Shown in pieces: positions 1-11,468 of a DNA stretch of 64,000 nt. This DNA is from Celoporthe dispersa. Lineage: Eukaryota; Ascomycota; Sordariomycetes; Diaporthales; Cryphonectriaceae. The stretch spans positions 3,286,001-3,350,000 of the forward strand of contig WAID01000006.1 of NCBI GenBank assembly GCA_016584495.1, written 5' to 3'. A program made the translations under genes and the position numbers. The notes beneath the pieces were generated by a model. That model was not told the origin of the DNA, ran no database searches, and was given only the letters and a program-made list of their open reading frames with translations. Position 1 is the first letter of the stretch, and each line of letters starts with the position of its first letter.

Positions 1-183
1 GAGACCCTCATCCGCACCAAGAGCGGCCAGCTGCGCAAGCCCTACCGCAAGCGCATCAGCAAGAAGACGGGGTGCGAGTTCGGCTTCATCCTCGGCGAGA
101 CCGGCCAGGGCACTAACATCTTTGAGGTCCGGTACCACCCTAATGGCTCGCCGCCTCACAACCACCCGCCTTTAGATATCTAG
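1..183 (+). CDS. 3' end of a gene with a FAR1/WRKY-like zinc motif (partial)
   Basis: The frame is open from the left edge to a TAG at 181-183, giving the last 60 codons of a protein whose start lies outside the window. The tail is basic (RKPYRKRISKKTGC) followed by FGFIL and then an HNH motif near the end. The spacing KKTGC...H-x-H resembles the end of the FAR1/MULE-type WRKY-GCM1 zinc fold, in which a CxF core is followed by a terminal HNH. I see only one Cys and the last His residues, so the family call is tentative. It could equally be the end of an unrelated short basic protein. Confidence 0.4.
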   Translation, partial: ETLIRTKSGQLRKPYRKRISKKTGCEFGFILGETGQGTNIFEVRYHPNGSPPHNHPPLDI

Positions 184-1909
184 AACGAGCCTCGGAGTGC
201 GAGCGAGCGCGCGAGAGAGCGGTGACTGAGGGGCCTTGAGGGCCGCAGCTAGGGCGTCGAATTGTACAGGCTGCTTCCCGTGGTAAATTGTCTGGATGGA
301 CTAGCCACTTTTTGGCTCCCCGCATACATGATACTCGGCGTTTTCCTTTTTACATTGCTACTGTTGTTGATATTCTCCCCAGTAGGGAGGTTTCTTTTTC
401 GGGCAAGGTTCCTCTCTCATATAGACAAGGTGAGATTCCTGGGCTGGCGCATCAAAGGGCTTCTTTGTCGGGGTTCACAGATTCTTTACAGAAGGGAGGC
501 AAGGGACTTGGTGCCAGGGTATTCGGCTGCTCCAGTGTTCTTCTCAGGTAATCGTTAGAAGCATGGAGTACATGGCGTCAACACATCACGAGTGGGGTAA
601 TTGTGTCCGTGGAATCTCAGGTCTAAATCGTCGCATTTTACTCGAATGATCTTGTGTATCCTGACGGGTGCATCCGACATGATATGAGCACCTGCATGGT
701 GGTTCTAGAGTGACAGGGGAGAAGGAGTTTTCTCAGGAGGCTTGAGGCTTCCACCCATGGTATGAACTTGGTGCTGGACGGCCGGGCATCTTCTCTTATC
801 CTGAGCATCTCTTCTGCGCCAGGTGCAGGCAAGGGCGGCCTCGCTGGAAGATGCGGCAGCAGTATCACGGCATAGGAGCAGGGGAGGGGATCAAATAATA
901 TCCCAGGCGGAAACGCAGCAAAAATGTCAAGCCAAGTCAGTATCCAGAGCAGCGCCAGCACTGCCAAATCCCATCGAATCTGCTCCTCCCCCCTCCCCCC
1001 TCCCTTTTTTTTTTTTTAAGCTAGCTAGCCATGGGCACACACAGTCGTCGCACCCTCGGGACTTATTTTTTTTCATAACGACGGTGGCTGGCTGGGAGGC
1101 ACCAACGACCGGATGTCCGAGACATGGCGCTGGGGCTTGCACAGGGGCGGTTCTCGGGCCTGGATGATATGTGTTGGGTGGAGGCCGTCTACATGGTGGC
1201 GGTATTAGCCTTGAGCTACGAAGGGGATATGAGATAACGTCGACCTGTAAAATGTAGAGTGTTCTGTTCGATCAATACACACAGACATATATCTCTCATC
1301 ACAGAAATAGCAGCAGGCTACGAAACGAAAAGAGGATTTTGATGGGATAGGCTCAGTGCACCCTCGTGGTTCACCTGCCATCAATTTCTTCATGAAACAA
1401 AAAGTTAAGCGTTATATATACACAATAGAAGTTATGCAGTGTCTATGCAAGCATGTCGTCAAGTACCCCCGTCTCGTAAAAAAAAGACGAAAGATCCAAA
1501 AAGAAGGACGGGGGCTCATAAATGAGACAGACGGCCAATCGCCTGACGAGGAGAAGAAACATGCCCCCCTCCCCTACAGACCATTGTCGCATGTCCCGGT
1601 GTTCGTTTGAAAGAATGAAAAAGAAGATGGAACCCAAGAAGCTTTTTGTCCCCAGACCATATCGACGCCGCTGTTCTGCTTGTGCGAACGATGTTCTCTT
1701 GGTAATTCGTACCAATGATGATGATAAATGTTCCTGGTATCACACAAACCAAAATGAACTTGTCCATATTGTGGTAAACCAACAATGCAAGGGACAGAGA
1801 AAAGGAAATTCGTCAGGTGCCTTTGAGTGCTGAGCACAGGAGGACATTGAGGGCCAGCCAGCTTTGTCTGAATCCTGACCATGCGGATCTTGTCTGCTCG
1901 GCATTTCCC
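184..1909. other. intergenic, no gene recognised
   Basis: Short overlapping reading frames occur on both strands but none has a recognisable domain or coding-like composition. It holds a poly-T tract near 1008-1017, another T run near 1066-1070, and AT-rich stretches. It would contain the 3' UTRs of the genes on both sides, which point toward each other. Confidence 0.6.
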
Positions 1910-2779
1910 TTAGTCGATGGTCCAGGTGATGTCACCTGTGTCGTGCATGCCACCGTCGCTGGTATCCCAGCCGAGGGCCTCATAGACGGCGGTGGCAACG
2001 TCGATGTGGGTGCTGTCGCAGCCCATGCACTTGTCGATGGCGTAGGCGGAGATGGTCTTGCCGTTGGCGGTGATGGACATGGTGGTGCCAGAGCCGTCAG
2101 AGCCGCAGGTGGGCAGGACGCTAGGGTCAACAGCAACGTACATGCTGTCGGCCTCGTAGAGAGCGCCACAGGCAGTGTAGGCGCCGACAGTAGGTCCGAT
2201 CCAGGTGATCTTCCAGCCCGTGGTGGTTCCAGACGAGGAAGAGGAGGCCTCGGTGGTAGCAGCAGCCTCAGCGGTCGTGGATGTGCTGGTGGGCTCGATG
2301 ACGACGACGGGGGTGGTGCTGGTGGTGGTGGGCTCGACGGGGGCGACGTAGACGGAGGAGGACGTCGAGGTGGTGGCGGCCGCAGCAGGCGCAACGTATG
2401 TGGAGGACGTGCTGGTGGTGGTGGGCGTCTCGACGGGCACGGCCAGAGTGCTCGAGGAAGAAGGACCCTCGTAGAACTGGCCGGCGTCCTGGCTCGAGGA
2501 TGAGGCAGCAGAAGCAGAGGTGACGGTAGCGAAGGTGGTGGCAGACTGCTGGACCGCGGCGTCGGGAGTGATCCACGTGGTGGCCGTGCCCTCGATCAGC
2601 TCCGTGACAGTCTCCGTCACCCACTCGACGACGACCTCGGTCTCGAGCACGCGCTTGGCGTGCTCGTGCTGGTGCTTGTGCTCCCGGACCAGGTGCTCGT
2701 GGGCGTGGGCGTGGCCGTGAGGCTGGGCGGCGACCGTCGAGGCCAGGGCCGCGATGAGAACACTTGTGGTGGACTTCAT
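1910..2779 (-). CDS. Secreted double-psi beta-barrel (RlpA/barwin-like) protein
   Basis: Intronless, 289 aa. Residues 1-18 are a clear signal peptide ending VAAQ. Next comes a His-rich stretch (about residues 20-40, repeated HGHAH/HEH/HKH), a dibasic KR possible processing site, a Thr/Val-rich segment with a TETV-type motif, and a long Ser/Thr/Pro linker (about 95-185) likely to be O-glycosylated. The C-terminal 100 residues form a double-psi beta-barrel: GAYTACGALY, then PTCG, NGKTISAYAIDKCMGC and the HIDVA motif, with the conserved Asp and Cys pattern of fungal RlpA-like, Asp f 7-like and cerato-ulmin-unrelated expansin-like proteins. It is probably a wall-associated or secreted protein that binds glycans; the known catalytic pattern of lytic transglycosylases is not evident. 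The His-rich N-terminus suggests metal binding (inference). Confidence 0.85.
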   Translation of the reverse strand: MKSTTSVLIAALASTVAAQPHGHAHAHEHLVREHKHQHEHAKRVLETEVVVEWVTETVTELIEGTATTWITPDAAVQQSATTFATVTSASAASSSSQDAGQFYEGPSSSSTLAVPVETPTTTSTSSTYVAPAAAATTSTSSSVYVAPVEPTTTSTTPVVVIEPTSTSTTAEAAATTEASSSSSGTTTGWKITWIGPTVGAYTACGALYEADSMYVAVDPSVLPTCGSDGSGTTMSITANGKTISAYAIDKCMGCDSTHIDVATAVYEALGWDTSDGGMHDTGDITWTID

Positions 2780-5561
2780 GATGCTGATGCTGCAAATTGT
2801 TCCTTGAAGATGGACCGAGCTGGAATTGGTGTTTTCTGTTTCTCTTTTTCTTCTTTTCTTTTTCTTAATGAGGGGCTGTTGTTGAGGCTGGATGCTCTGG
2901 AATGGCTACTACTGTTGCCGTGCGTGTGTTGTCTCGTGATGTCTTGGGTCAAAGCCACGCTGAGGTATTGAAATGATGATGTGCGTGAGAGAATGTCTTG
3001 GTTAGAGACTGTGGTGGTGGTTGGTGTGTTGTGGGAAGAAAAAAAGGATGAACACGAGCACTGCTCGTTCGTGTGATGAAGGAATGAATGGTTGAAGAGT
3101 AACCAAAGGAGAGGGTCGAATGTTGATCGAAACTCCAGAGAAGGACCAGGGAGGATATTTGTTGATGAGAAAAGAGAGGATCCGTAGGAACGGAGTAATA
3201 AGGTGAGCAGACCAGGGGGGCCACTGTCATTTATTGTGGAGGAGGAGGAGGAGGGCTCAGCCTTCGGGGATTATTTGCCTGCGGGAAAAAAGAGAGAGAA
3301 GGCACGACGGACGGGTAGAGCGGAGGAGGAGGAGGAGGAGGAGGAGGAGGAAAGAAGGATCCACAGCGCCATGACTCTGCAGCAAGCCCAGGCCTTTCTT
3401 CGCTTGGCCACACCCACAGGCCACACAGAGCACATGGGTAACCATGGTTGTTGGTCCACAGGTACAACGGTACAAGGTGTGATAATAAAGGTGGTCAAAG
3501 AGGCCTCTTCTCCGTCATCACCTGGACCGTCTCGTGGCCCGGCTGAAGTTCAAATTCGGCTACTATACATGCGCATGTGCTATAACCTCGATTTGGATCT
3601 GAATACAATGCGCATCCCTTCTTTCCCAGCTAAAAAGAGTGTGTATACTCTGCAAGAAGGAGATCAAGAATCATCCCGACGATCTCAACGTCGTCTAGGC
3701 AGCCAAAAAGGGAGAAAAGCGAGAGAGAGAGAGAAACACACACACACACAGAGGGCACAACAAGGGAAATGGGTAATAAGTTCACCGACCACTGGCGTGG
3801 CAATGCCGGGGTGTGTGTGAAGAAGAGACGAGGGAGGGGGGGGGGGAGAGGCTTGGGAGGGTGGTAAACGGGACGTTGTGATCGGCTGGGCTCACCTCCC
3901 ACCTGCAAGGTACGGAGCACATCCCTGCCGATATTCAGGTACGTATAAGCCCAGCGTCGTATCGCTGACAGGCACGTTCCCCCTACACCTCTGTGCGCCA
4001 TCCAGTGTTGCCATGTGTCTTGTCTGTCGCCTTTCGATGGGATTCTCCCAGAGGTGAGAGGAGGAGGATTCCGGGAAGGGGGGCCACAGCAGCGCCGAGA
4101 TTAGCAACCAGCCTGTCAGAGGATGACTTGCCTTTTCCATCTCCTCGTCCGTAAGCCTACTACTGAGTAGCGATCAATGATGAGATGTGGACGAGCTTTT
4201 GCCCAAAGCTGGGACGACCCGGCCGATCAAAACTAAACCCGCGATGATCCCGCCCTCTTCCGCCCTCTCCCCTGATTAGCCGCCCCTCCTTTTTTTCCTT
4301 CTTCTTCCCTCCCCCTTGCCCACTCTTAAGTTCAGACGAGGTTTATTTTCTCTCTAGGGGACAAGGTTTAGAATGCCCCAAAAAAAAGTTTGTTGTCGTG
4401 GCGGAGAGTTTTATTGTGGATTTGTTTTACGGAATGGAACGAGCCCATCGAAGGCCTCGACCCTCGTCCGTTCTTTTTTTGTTTGGGCCCTCCTCTGCAT
4501 TGTGCTGAATCGTGATGAGGAGAAGAAGAATTAGCAGGCAGTGCGTGCAGTATACTGTACCATAGCAGTTGAATTCTCGCAGAAACACTGCAGTAGCGGC
4601 GGGCTGCGTACAGTCATACATAGTAGTATGTGCCAACTTTGGCACAATGGCCCTCGGCTCCTTGGTGCGTCACAGTGTATGCAACCGCTGGGCCGTTTCT
4701 TTGGGTTGGACCCAGGTCCCTTCTGTTTTTGGAATCTTTGGGTTGGGGCCCTCGCCCCTTTCACACTGCATATGCTGTTTTTCTTTTTTTCCCAACTTTT
4801 TTCTTGGGCGCTTGTCAGCAGCTAACGCTCTTCTTGCCAACCACCTAGGCAAGTCACCCAGAAGAGAAAATGTACACTCACCTCCTTCTTCCCCCTCCCT
4901 TCCTCCCTTCCTGGACAGTGCATGCAAGCGGGTGAGGGAATTTCTTGAAAGCTTCGATGGGTCCTTTAGCCAGCCCTTCCCTTGTGCATACATACTGTGT
5001 ACTACTGCGTACCTGGGTAGTACTACTGTTCTGTACTACGTGGTAGATCGGATCGAATCTTTGTTGGATAGCCGAGGGTGAAGGCTGCGAGGACGCTCGT
5101 GGTCGGGGTGGCACATTGTGGACATTTGGACGCACCGTCAAGGATTTACTGCCGAGACCCGAGGCCGAGCTGCAGAACTGCTCTTCTTTTCCTGCTGCCT
5201 CACCACCCATCATCATCCTGTGCCCCTCTCTCAGCCCAACACTGGGTGGTACCAGCTGTTGTGTGATGCTTTCTGTAACTTTACTGTGCGAGCTTGCAAT
5301 CTATCCGCTGATACACACGTCTCTCACGGGGCTAGTGTTTGGCACCAACAGCAACAGGCTCTCAAAAGTAGCAACGTCTGCGCCCCTGGCGACCACCCGT
5401 ATCCACCAAGCTGAACAGGTCGGTCGCGTGCGGACCAGCTGAAGGGGGGGGGGAGAGAGATCCGGCCAGCCCAACAACCCAGTGTACAGGCCCTCCCTCT
5501 GTCCTGTAATACCACGGTGCGCAAGATAGTCCTGCTTCTACTGCTGCTCACGCATCCGCCT
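2780..5561. other. intergenic, low-complexity, no gene recognised
   Basis: About 2.8 kb between the secreted protein (its promoter side) and the 3' end of EFM6. It holds a GGA microsatellite (3322-3350), a CA repeat (about 3735-3750), G- and C-rich tracts near 3836-3846 and 5443-5452, and many pyrimidine runs. Long frames such as 3203-3820 are products of the GGA repeat and have no domain. Confidence 0.6.
3322..3350. repeat. (GGA)n microsatellite
   Basis: About nine uninterrupted GGA units in the 5' flank of the secreted double-psi barrel gene. A shorter GGA run lies at 3237-3254. Purine-only strands of this kind create long spurious Glu/Pro frames. Confidence 0.9.
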
Positions 5562-6746
5562 TCAAGATCTCGCTGCAGCCACATCCCCCTGCTGGCCTTT
5601 GTTGGGCTGTGCTGCCCCGTTCCTGCTGATAAAGGTATACAAGAACAGCCCCTCCCTGCTGAAGACGGGCCTGTCATCATCTGCCAGCTCAGTCACCATG
5701 AAGGCCTTCCTGGCGCTCTTGAGGAACTGCATGTCGGCGCGCCTCCTCTTCTTGAAACAGAAGTAGACGGTCGCGGAGGGGCAGAGCGCCAGCAGGTCCT
5801 TGAGCGTCTGCAGAAGCAGTGGGAAGGCTGGCTCGAAGTAGACGCAGTCCGCGGCTAGGATCACGTCTGGCCTGAGTTGGGCGATCTCTGTCGGTAGTGC
5901 CTCGCCCCTAAAGCAGTGAGTTTAGGCTCATGTTAGAAAAGAAAAGAAAGAAAAAAAAAGGACGGGCTCGGGTGGGGTGGTTTCTTCTCTCAAAAGCCGT
6001 GGCACACGTGTCTCTGTGCTGGGCGGGAGGAAGAACCTTGACCTTGGAAGAAGGATGTGGGGAAGGAGAATGGGAGGGTTGTATTTTGGAGACGGGAGGG
6101 GGGGTGAGGGGGAAACAAGAGAAGACAGAATGAAGAGTCGAAGGCAGGAGTTGAGTAGTTTACACTTACCAGTCGAGAACCCCGGCCTTGACACGTCCCT
6201 CGACCTCGTTCAGCACAATGTTGTGCTCCATCAAGCTCAGCATCTCGAGCTGGTCCGTCACGTAAAGGGGATGGTCGACATTGCATCCCTTTGCAATCGC
6301 CAGGCCGACCAGACCTCCACCTGCGCCAATCTCAAGTCTGCAGGGCGCACACACCAAACAAGATTTGTCAGTCAAAGAGGTGAGGCCCTATTCGTGTGTG
6401 TGTGTGTATGTGTGTACAGCATTGTGTTAAGAAGAGAACAAGAAGGCTTGAATGCTCACATGCGAGCATCTTTGAGATCGTCCCGGTGGTATCGCAGCAT
6501 ATGCCGGGCCAAGACCATCCCCGCCGGCCACGTCTGGCCACCACAACCCGACGTGAGGTCCTCGTGGACTTTCAGTGGTGCTGGCAGCAGGCCGCCAAAG
6601 TCTAATGCGGTGTCGCCTGCGGCCTTGTACTCGGGCAGAGGCGTCAGGTCCTGGTCGAACGCGAGAGGGTTGAACTCCTCTTCTTCTTGGCCTGGCGAGA
6701 CACGAGGCGGTGACCTGGACGCCATCGTGACAAAGGGCTCACCCAT
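5562..6746 (-). CDS. EFM6: Protein-lysine methyltransferase, Efm6 type
   Basis: Three exons, 6746-6460, 6337-6170 and 5907-5562, join without any frame problem to 266 aa. Both introns have good donors (GTGAGC, GTAAGT). The N-terminus carries the family signature CGGQTWPAGMVLARHMLRYH. The SAM-binding motif I is LEIGAGGGLVGLAIA, split by intron 1 just upstream, followed by the acidic TDQLEM strand and LAADCVYFEP. Conserved FCFKKRRRADMQF and DRPVFSREGLFLY blocks complete the METTL21/Efm6 fold. In yeast Efm6 methylates a lysine of translation elongation factor eEF1A, so a cytosolic role on eEF1A is expected. It is transcribed away from AXL2 across a 1.1-kb shared upstream region. Intron 1 contains a TG repeat. 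Another METTL21-family enzyme is the only realistic alternative. Confidence 0.93.
6394..6415. repeat. (TG)n repeat inside EFM6 intron 1
   Basis: A run of TG dinucleotides with one interruption, lying between the donor at 6459 and the acceptor at 6338 of the first EFM6 intron. On the coding strand it reads CA. Confidence 0.85.
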
Positions 6747-7879
6747 GCTTGCGTCTCAGTCCAGACGAGAAGGGCCAGGGGAGACGGTGCTATTGCAGAT
6801 GTAGGTAGGGCAGTAGCAACAGCAGGAGGAAGGGGACAGGACAGGTTGATCTTAAAATTCTTCAGGGCTGGCGAGAGGCTTTAGACCCGGGGGACTTTTT
6901 TTTTCTTCTTTTTTTTTCTGGCTCACGATGCGATTTTTTGGACTTCACCTGCAGCAAGCGCCCGCAGCGCCGGCAGCTGCAACAGCAGCAGTGGCACCGG
7001 CGAGTCGGCAAGTGCTTTACGCCGAACCCACTGCGCTACGAGCGAGCCGCTCCTGCTGCGTGTGTCGTGAGCCACTGGCTGCAGTGGTCCTCTACGCCTT
7101 CCCTGTGCTCGCTCGGCGAGTCATCACCTAGAGGAAGGTACATTCTACGCTCTGAACTCTGCACTAACCACGTACATTCTGCTGCACCACGTGTTCTGTA
7201 CAACCAACCTGCAAATCTTCCCACAGTCTCACTCTTGGCCTCTCGAATGGAATGACTTATTTCATGAGAGAGAAAAAAAGAGAGAGAGAGATAGAGAGAG
7301 ATGATCTCCCAAGGCAATAAACAGGGAGAGTTTTGAATATCAAATTTCAAACCACAAACGAGGCAGGGAAATGTCATCCCTTCGGCTCGTTTTGCCCTCG
7401 ATGTTCCCTTTTTCCTCTTTCCCTTGACCCCCCTACCGCCCACTGGAATGTTGATCCAACTTCAGCCTCTTACACCACACCACTCTTCCGCCTGGAAGTC
7501 TCCTTCACACACTTTTCTCTTGTCCTAGTCCGATGCGATCAAGGGGCTGGGTCTAGGGTTAGGTCTCTCACGATGGTCGGTCGCCAGGTGCTGCGGGGGC
7601 GGGCTCCCCTCAAGGGAGGATGAAGAATAGCAGCAGGAGGGAGGAGGCCAGACCTGCCTGCTGTTGCATGGGGCAAGCTGTTTGATGTCTTCTGCTGGCG
7701 AGACGTCGTCATGCCTTTGCCATCTTGACCCCCTTCCCCGCCCCCTCTTCAATCTCTTTCCCTCCTCCTTCTCATCCGTCCTGTCTTGTCTGCGTGTCTG
7801 GATGTCTGGATGCAAAACCAAGCTCGTCTGGGTCGGGATCACGAACTTGGCAGTCAACAAGGGCTTGTGATATTCGACC
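6747..7879. promoter_or_regulatory. divergent promoter region EFM6 / AXL2
   Basis: 1.13 kb between the two start codons, which point away from each other, so both promoters must lie here. It contains poly-T (6895-6919), a GA-rich tract (about 7270-7300) and C/T-rich stretches before the AXL2 start. I cannot identify specific factor sites. Confidence 0.6.
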
Positions 7880-10800
7880 ATGCCGGCTTTTGGGAGGTCG
7901 TCACTCCTTCTCCTCCTCCTCCTCGGGGCGGCTGTGGTATCCAGCGCACCCACGCTCTCCTTCCCGATCAACTCACAGGTCCCTCCTGTGGCCAGGATAG
8001 GCGAGCCCTTCTCCTTCGAGTTCTCCCCTTCGACCTTCACCTCGCCCTCCGGCTCCAGCCTGTCCTACTCGCTCGTCGACCCTCCGTCCTGGGTCTCTCT
8101 CGACAGCGAGGGCCACACGCTCTACGGGACACCACAGGATGGCGATGTAGGGGGTCCGGGTGCGGTGGTCGGGGTCAATATCACGTTGGTGGCGACAGAC
8201 GCAACTGGCTCGGCCTCTGACGACGCGACATTAGTGGTGTCTCGAAACCAGGGGCCCGTGGTCCAGATTCCCATGTCCGACCAGATCCAGGGCTTTGGGA
8301 AGTACTCGGAGCCCTCGTCGATCCTCTGCAACCCAGAGGAAGACTTCAAGTTCACCTTTGCAGGCGACACATTCTCCGACGCCGAGACCTCGATGCTTAA
8401 CTACTACACAGTCATGCTCAACAACAACAGCCCTCTGCCGGCGTGGATCTCCTTCGACCCGGGCTCCCTCGCCTTCGCAGGGACCACGCCTCCCTTCAGC
8501 TCCCTCGTCGAGCCCCCGCAGACCTTCTCCATGAAGCTCATCGCCTCCGACGTCACAGGCTTCTCGGCTGCCTGGATCAACTTCTCCATTGTGGTCGGGA
8601 CGCACACCCTGACGACGAGCGACCCGGAGGTCACGCTCAACGCGACCGTCGGAAAGCCCCTGACGTATGATGGGCTGGCACAGAGCGTTGAGATGGACCG
8701 GGAGGCGGTGCAATCAAACCAGGTCAACGTCACGACGGAGGGCATGCCTCCTTGGCTCACACTCGACCCGACATCGTGGAGTATCAGCGGCACGCCTCCA
8801 GACGATGCGCAGCCGACGACAACCTTTATGGTGACCCTGGAAGACTCGTTCGCAGATGTCCTGAACATCACGGTCAACCTGCAGGTCACAGGCAGCAACA
8901 GCGTCTTCCAGAGCACGTTCCCGTCTCTGGACGTCAAGCCCGGAGGGAGCCTGTCTTTCGACCTGACACAGTATCTCGCAGACCCGTCGGCGGTCGACGT
9001 GTCAGCCGACATCCAACCAGCAGCATCATGGCTCTCCTGGGATGCCTCTGCTTTGACTTTGACTGGAAATGTCCCCCGCACAGCCTCTGAGTCGGTCATC
9101 GACGTCACCTTCACTGCCCAGCCAAGGGCCAGTACGAAGTTCAGGAGAGCTGGGGCAGGAGTCCAGTCCCAGAAGCTGGTCATCGAGATTCGGTCTGCCT
9201 CGTCCTCGTCGTCGATCACCGGGACCGCCTCGGGCACGAGCTCGCGGCCAGCCTCTGCCTCGTCGACTTCTGCGTCCAAGAGCAGCGACGACACCACGAG
9301 TTCGTCATCTGCTAAGCGGTCCCCGAACTGGACCATCGTGGCCATCGTCATCTCTGCCGTCGCGGCCTTTGCGCTAGTCGCATGCATCTGCTTCTGGTTC
9401 TGTCACAGGAAGAACAAGCAGCAGCAACAGTCACGCAGCGACCTCGACAGCGCATACTATATCTCTGCGCCTTTACCAGAAAGCCTGATCTACACGCCTG
9501 GGGTGGAAGTCGGCTCACCAGACCCCCAGCACAACATGGCCTCCTCGCCCTTCAGCGAGAAGGACAAGTCAAAGCCCAGGAAGGCAAGCAACCTCCGCAC
9601 GGAGCTGACCTCGTCGCCCATCCCGCCTGTCGTGCCGTCACTCGCAGATATCTACAACGACGTCGACGACGACGAAGATGACGAGCACCCACCGATGGTG
9701 AGCGAGAACACGACGCCAGTAAATAGGCTGAAGGGCTGGTACGACTCGCTGCGCAGCTTCCGTGTCGCGCACCTACGGCGTGGCCTCGGCGGCGGCAAGA
9801 CGAGGGTGTCGGAGAGCTTCCTCTCGGACGATGAAGGCTCGCACCACGACCTCGACCTCGAGTTTGCCGGCCCGCCTGTCATCAGCCTCGGCCACAGCAC
9901 CCAGGGCACGTTCCGCAGCAACCTCGAGGTCGAGGTGCCCACGCTCTCCCCCTGGCGGCGGAGTGGACAGCAGCAGCAGCCTACAGCGCGTGCTAGACCG
10001 ATCTCACAACAATGGCGACCACTTCGGCAGCATTCAGGCCAAGAAGGGCAAAAACATTGCTGTTCTTCCCACGCCCGAGAATTCCGATAGCAGGCTTGAT
10101 CTGAACGGCGGCGACGCATCTCCCGTAATAGGCCAGGCCGTCTCGCCTCTCGACGAGAGGAATCCTTTCAACTCCCACCCGATCTCGCCCACCTCTCCTC
10201 CAGCCGCCACCGCCGGCGTCAGCGTCAGCGTCAGCGCAGGCCCATCACGACCTCCCCCAGCAGCCCTGCCGTCGTCATCAATGCGAAGGCCAAGGGCGGC
10301 TTCTGAGTTTCAACTCCGCACGCAGCCCGCCCTGCGCCCTGTGCACTCGCAAAAGTCTTTTGCTAGTATCTCCTCTATCGACAGCATGCGTGGTCGAACG
10401 CGCAGGCTGGCGGCCAAGACATCAGCCCAGGCGAAAGGCGCCATGAGCCTCGCGTCTATCGCCATGAAATCTCCCACGCGGAGGACGCTGGCCAGGCTCG
10501 GGAAGAAGCCGAGCCTGCACCTGCGGCGGTCCAAGAGGGCCCACCGTGGGGTGCTGGAGAGCGCTGATGACGATGGGGCCGAGGACAGCAACAGGCGGGC
10601 GTCGGTCCGTAGCCCGGCGGCTGGGCTTGGGATCCAGAATGGCGGTGGTGGCGGCGGCGGCATCGGTGCGTACCTGAGCCCGAGGCTGTGGCCCCAGCAC
10701 GTAGGCCCTGGTGACCCAGTCGGTCCCGTGCCCATTCCCTCGGCGCCAGAGCCCGTCGCCCTCGACAGCGAGAGGCATCGCAGGCGGAGCGGTCGCATGA

Positions 10801-11468
10801 GCGGCAGCGCGAGCAACTCGAGCGGTGGGAGTAGAGAGGCGGGCAGGAAGCGTCCCGCCCAGCAGACACAGAACTCACCAGGTATCCCACGGCGTCCTGT
10901 GGGGAGCAGCCCTCTGGCTCCTGCTGCCGCCAGCAAGAAGAAGGCGGCCGACGTGGCCGTGCGCGCACCATCCACGCCCAACGCAGCGGCGACGCCCTCC
11001 CCGTCCGCACAGGGCCTCGGCATCTCCATCTACGAGGACATTGTCAGCAGCTCGCCCTTCCACCCGTCAAGGGACGGCGGGGATCGCGAAGGGTCGTGGG
11101 TGACGAGTCAGGCGGGCAGCACCTCTGAGCTGGGCTTGTCCCTCGTGGGCAGCAGATCGGGCCAGAGCCTAGGCTCCAGGCACGACCTGCGGGAGCGCTC
11201 CGCCGTCGCGGTGGCAGCGAGCCGGTCTGGACAGAGTGCCGCCACCACTAGAAGCACACCCGGGGTGGCGAGCACCTCGGGGATCATGGGCCCTAACTGG
11301 ATCTCATTCGACGAGGTGGTGGACGAGGAGAGCCCTGTGATCCAGCCGCTGGTGGGTGGAAGTTCGCTGCCGGCTTTGGTGGAGGGAGGAGACCTAGAAG
11401 AGGCTTCCGGTGGTAGTGAACGGTCAGGGAAAAGCAATGCTTCGAGTAATGTGAGGGCGTTTGTCTGA
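7880..11468 (+). CDS. AXL2: Axial budding pattern protein 2-like polarity receptor, one apparent frameshift
   Basis: Residues 1-23 form a signal peptide. Several cadherin-like/dystroglycan-type repeats follow to about residue 435, each with a PxW(L/V)S(L/F)D...L(Y/S)GTP signature. A Ser-rich stalk and one transmembrane helix (about 484-509) lead to a long basic, Ser-rich cytoplasmic tail. In Saccharomyces Axl2/Bud10 marks bud sites and signals to Cdc42 and septins; in filamentous fungi homologues act in septation or sporulation. The frame opened at 7880 leaves phase near 9948-9952 (a run of five C) and coding-quality sequence continues one base on to the stop at 11468. Removing one C gives a continuous 1195 aa. 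An intron 9935-9986 would also fit the phase but has a poor donor and no branch site, so I favour a +1 indel. Confidence 0.88.

Noticed and set aside
1817..2503. 228-codon plus-strand frame opposite the secreted protein
   Set aside because: It is the antisense shadow of the Ser/Thr-rich coding region (Gly/Asp-rich reverse reading).
3203..3820. 205-codon plus-strand frame near the GGA repeat
   Set aside because: It is made of a Glu-rich microsatellite translation and low-complexity sequence; no domain, and it lies in the flank of another gene.
8404..9387. 327-codon minus-strand frame inside AXL2
   Set aside because: Antisense to a GC-rich coding exon; no conserved motif; arises from third-position GC bias.
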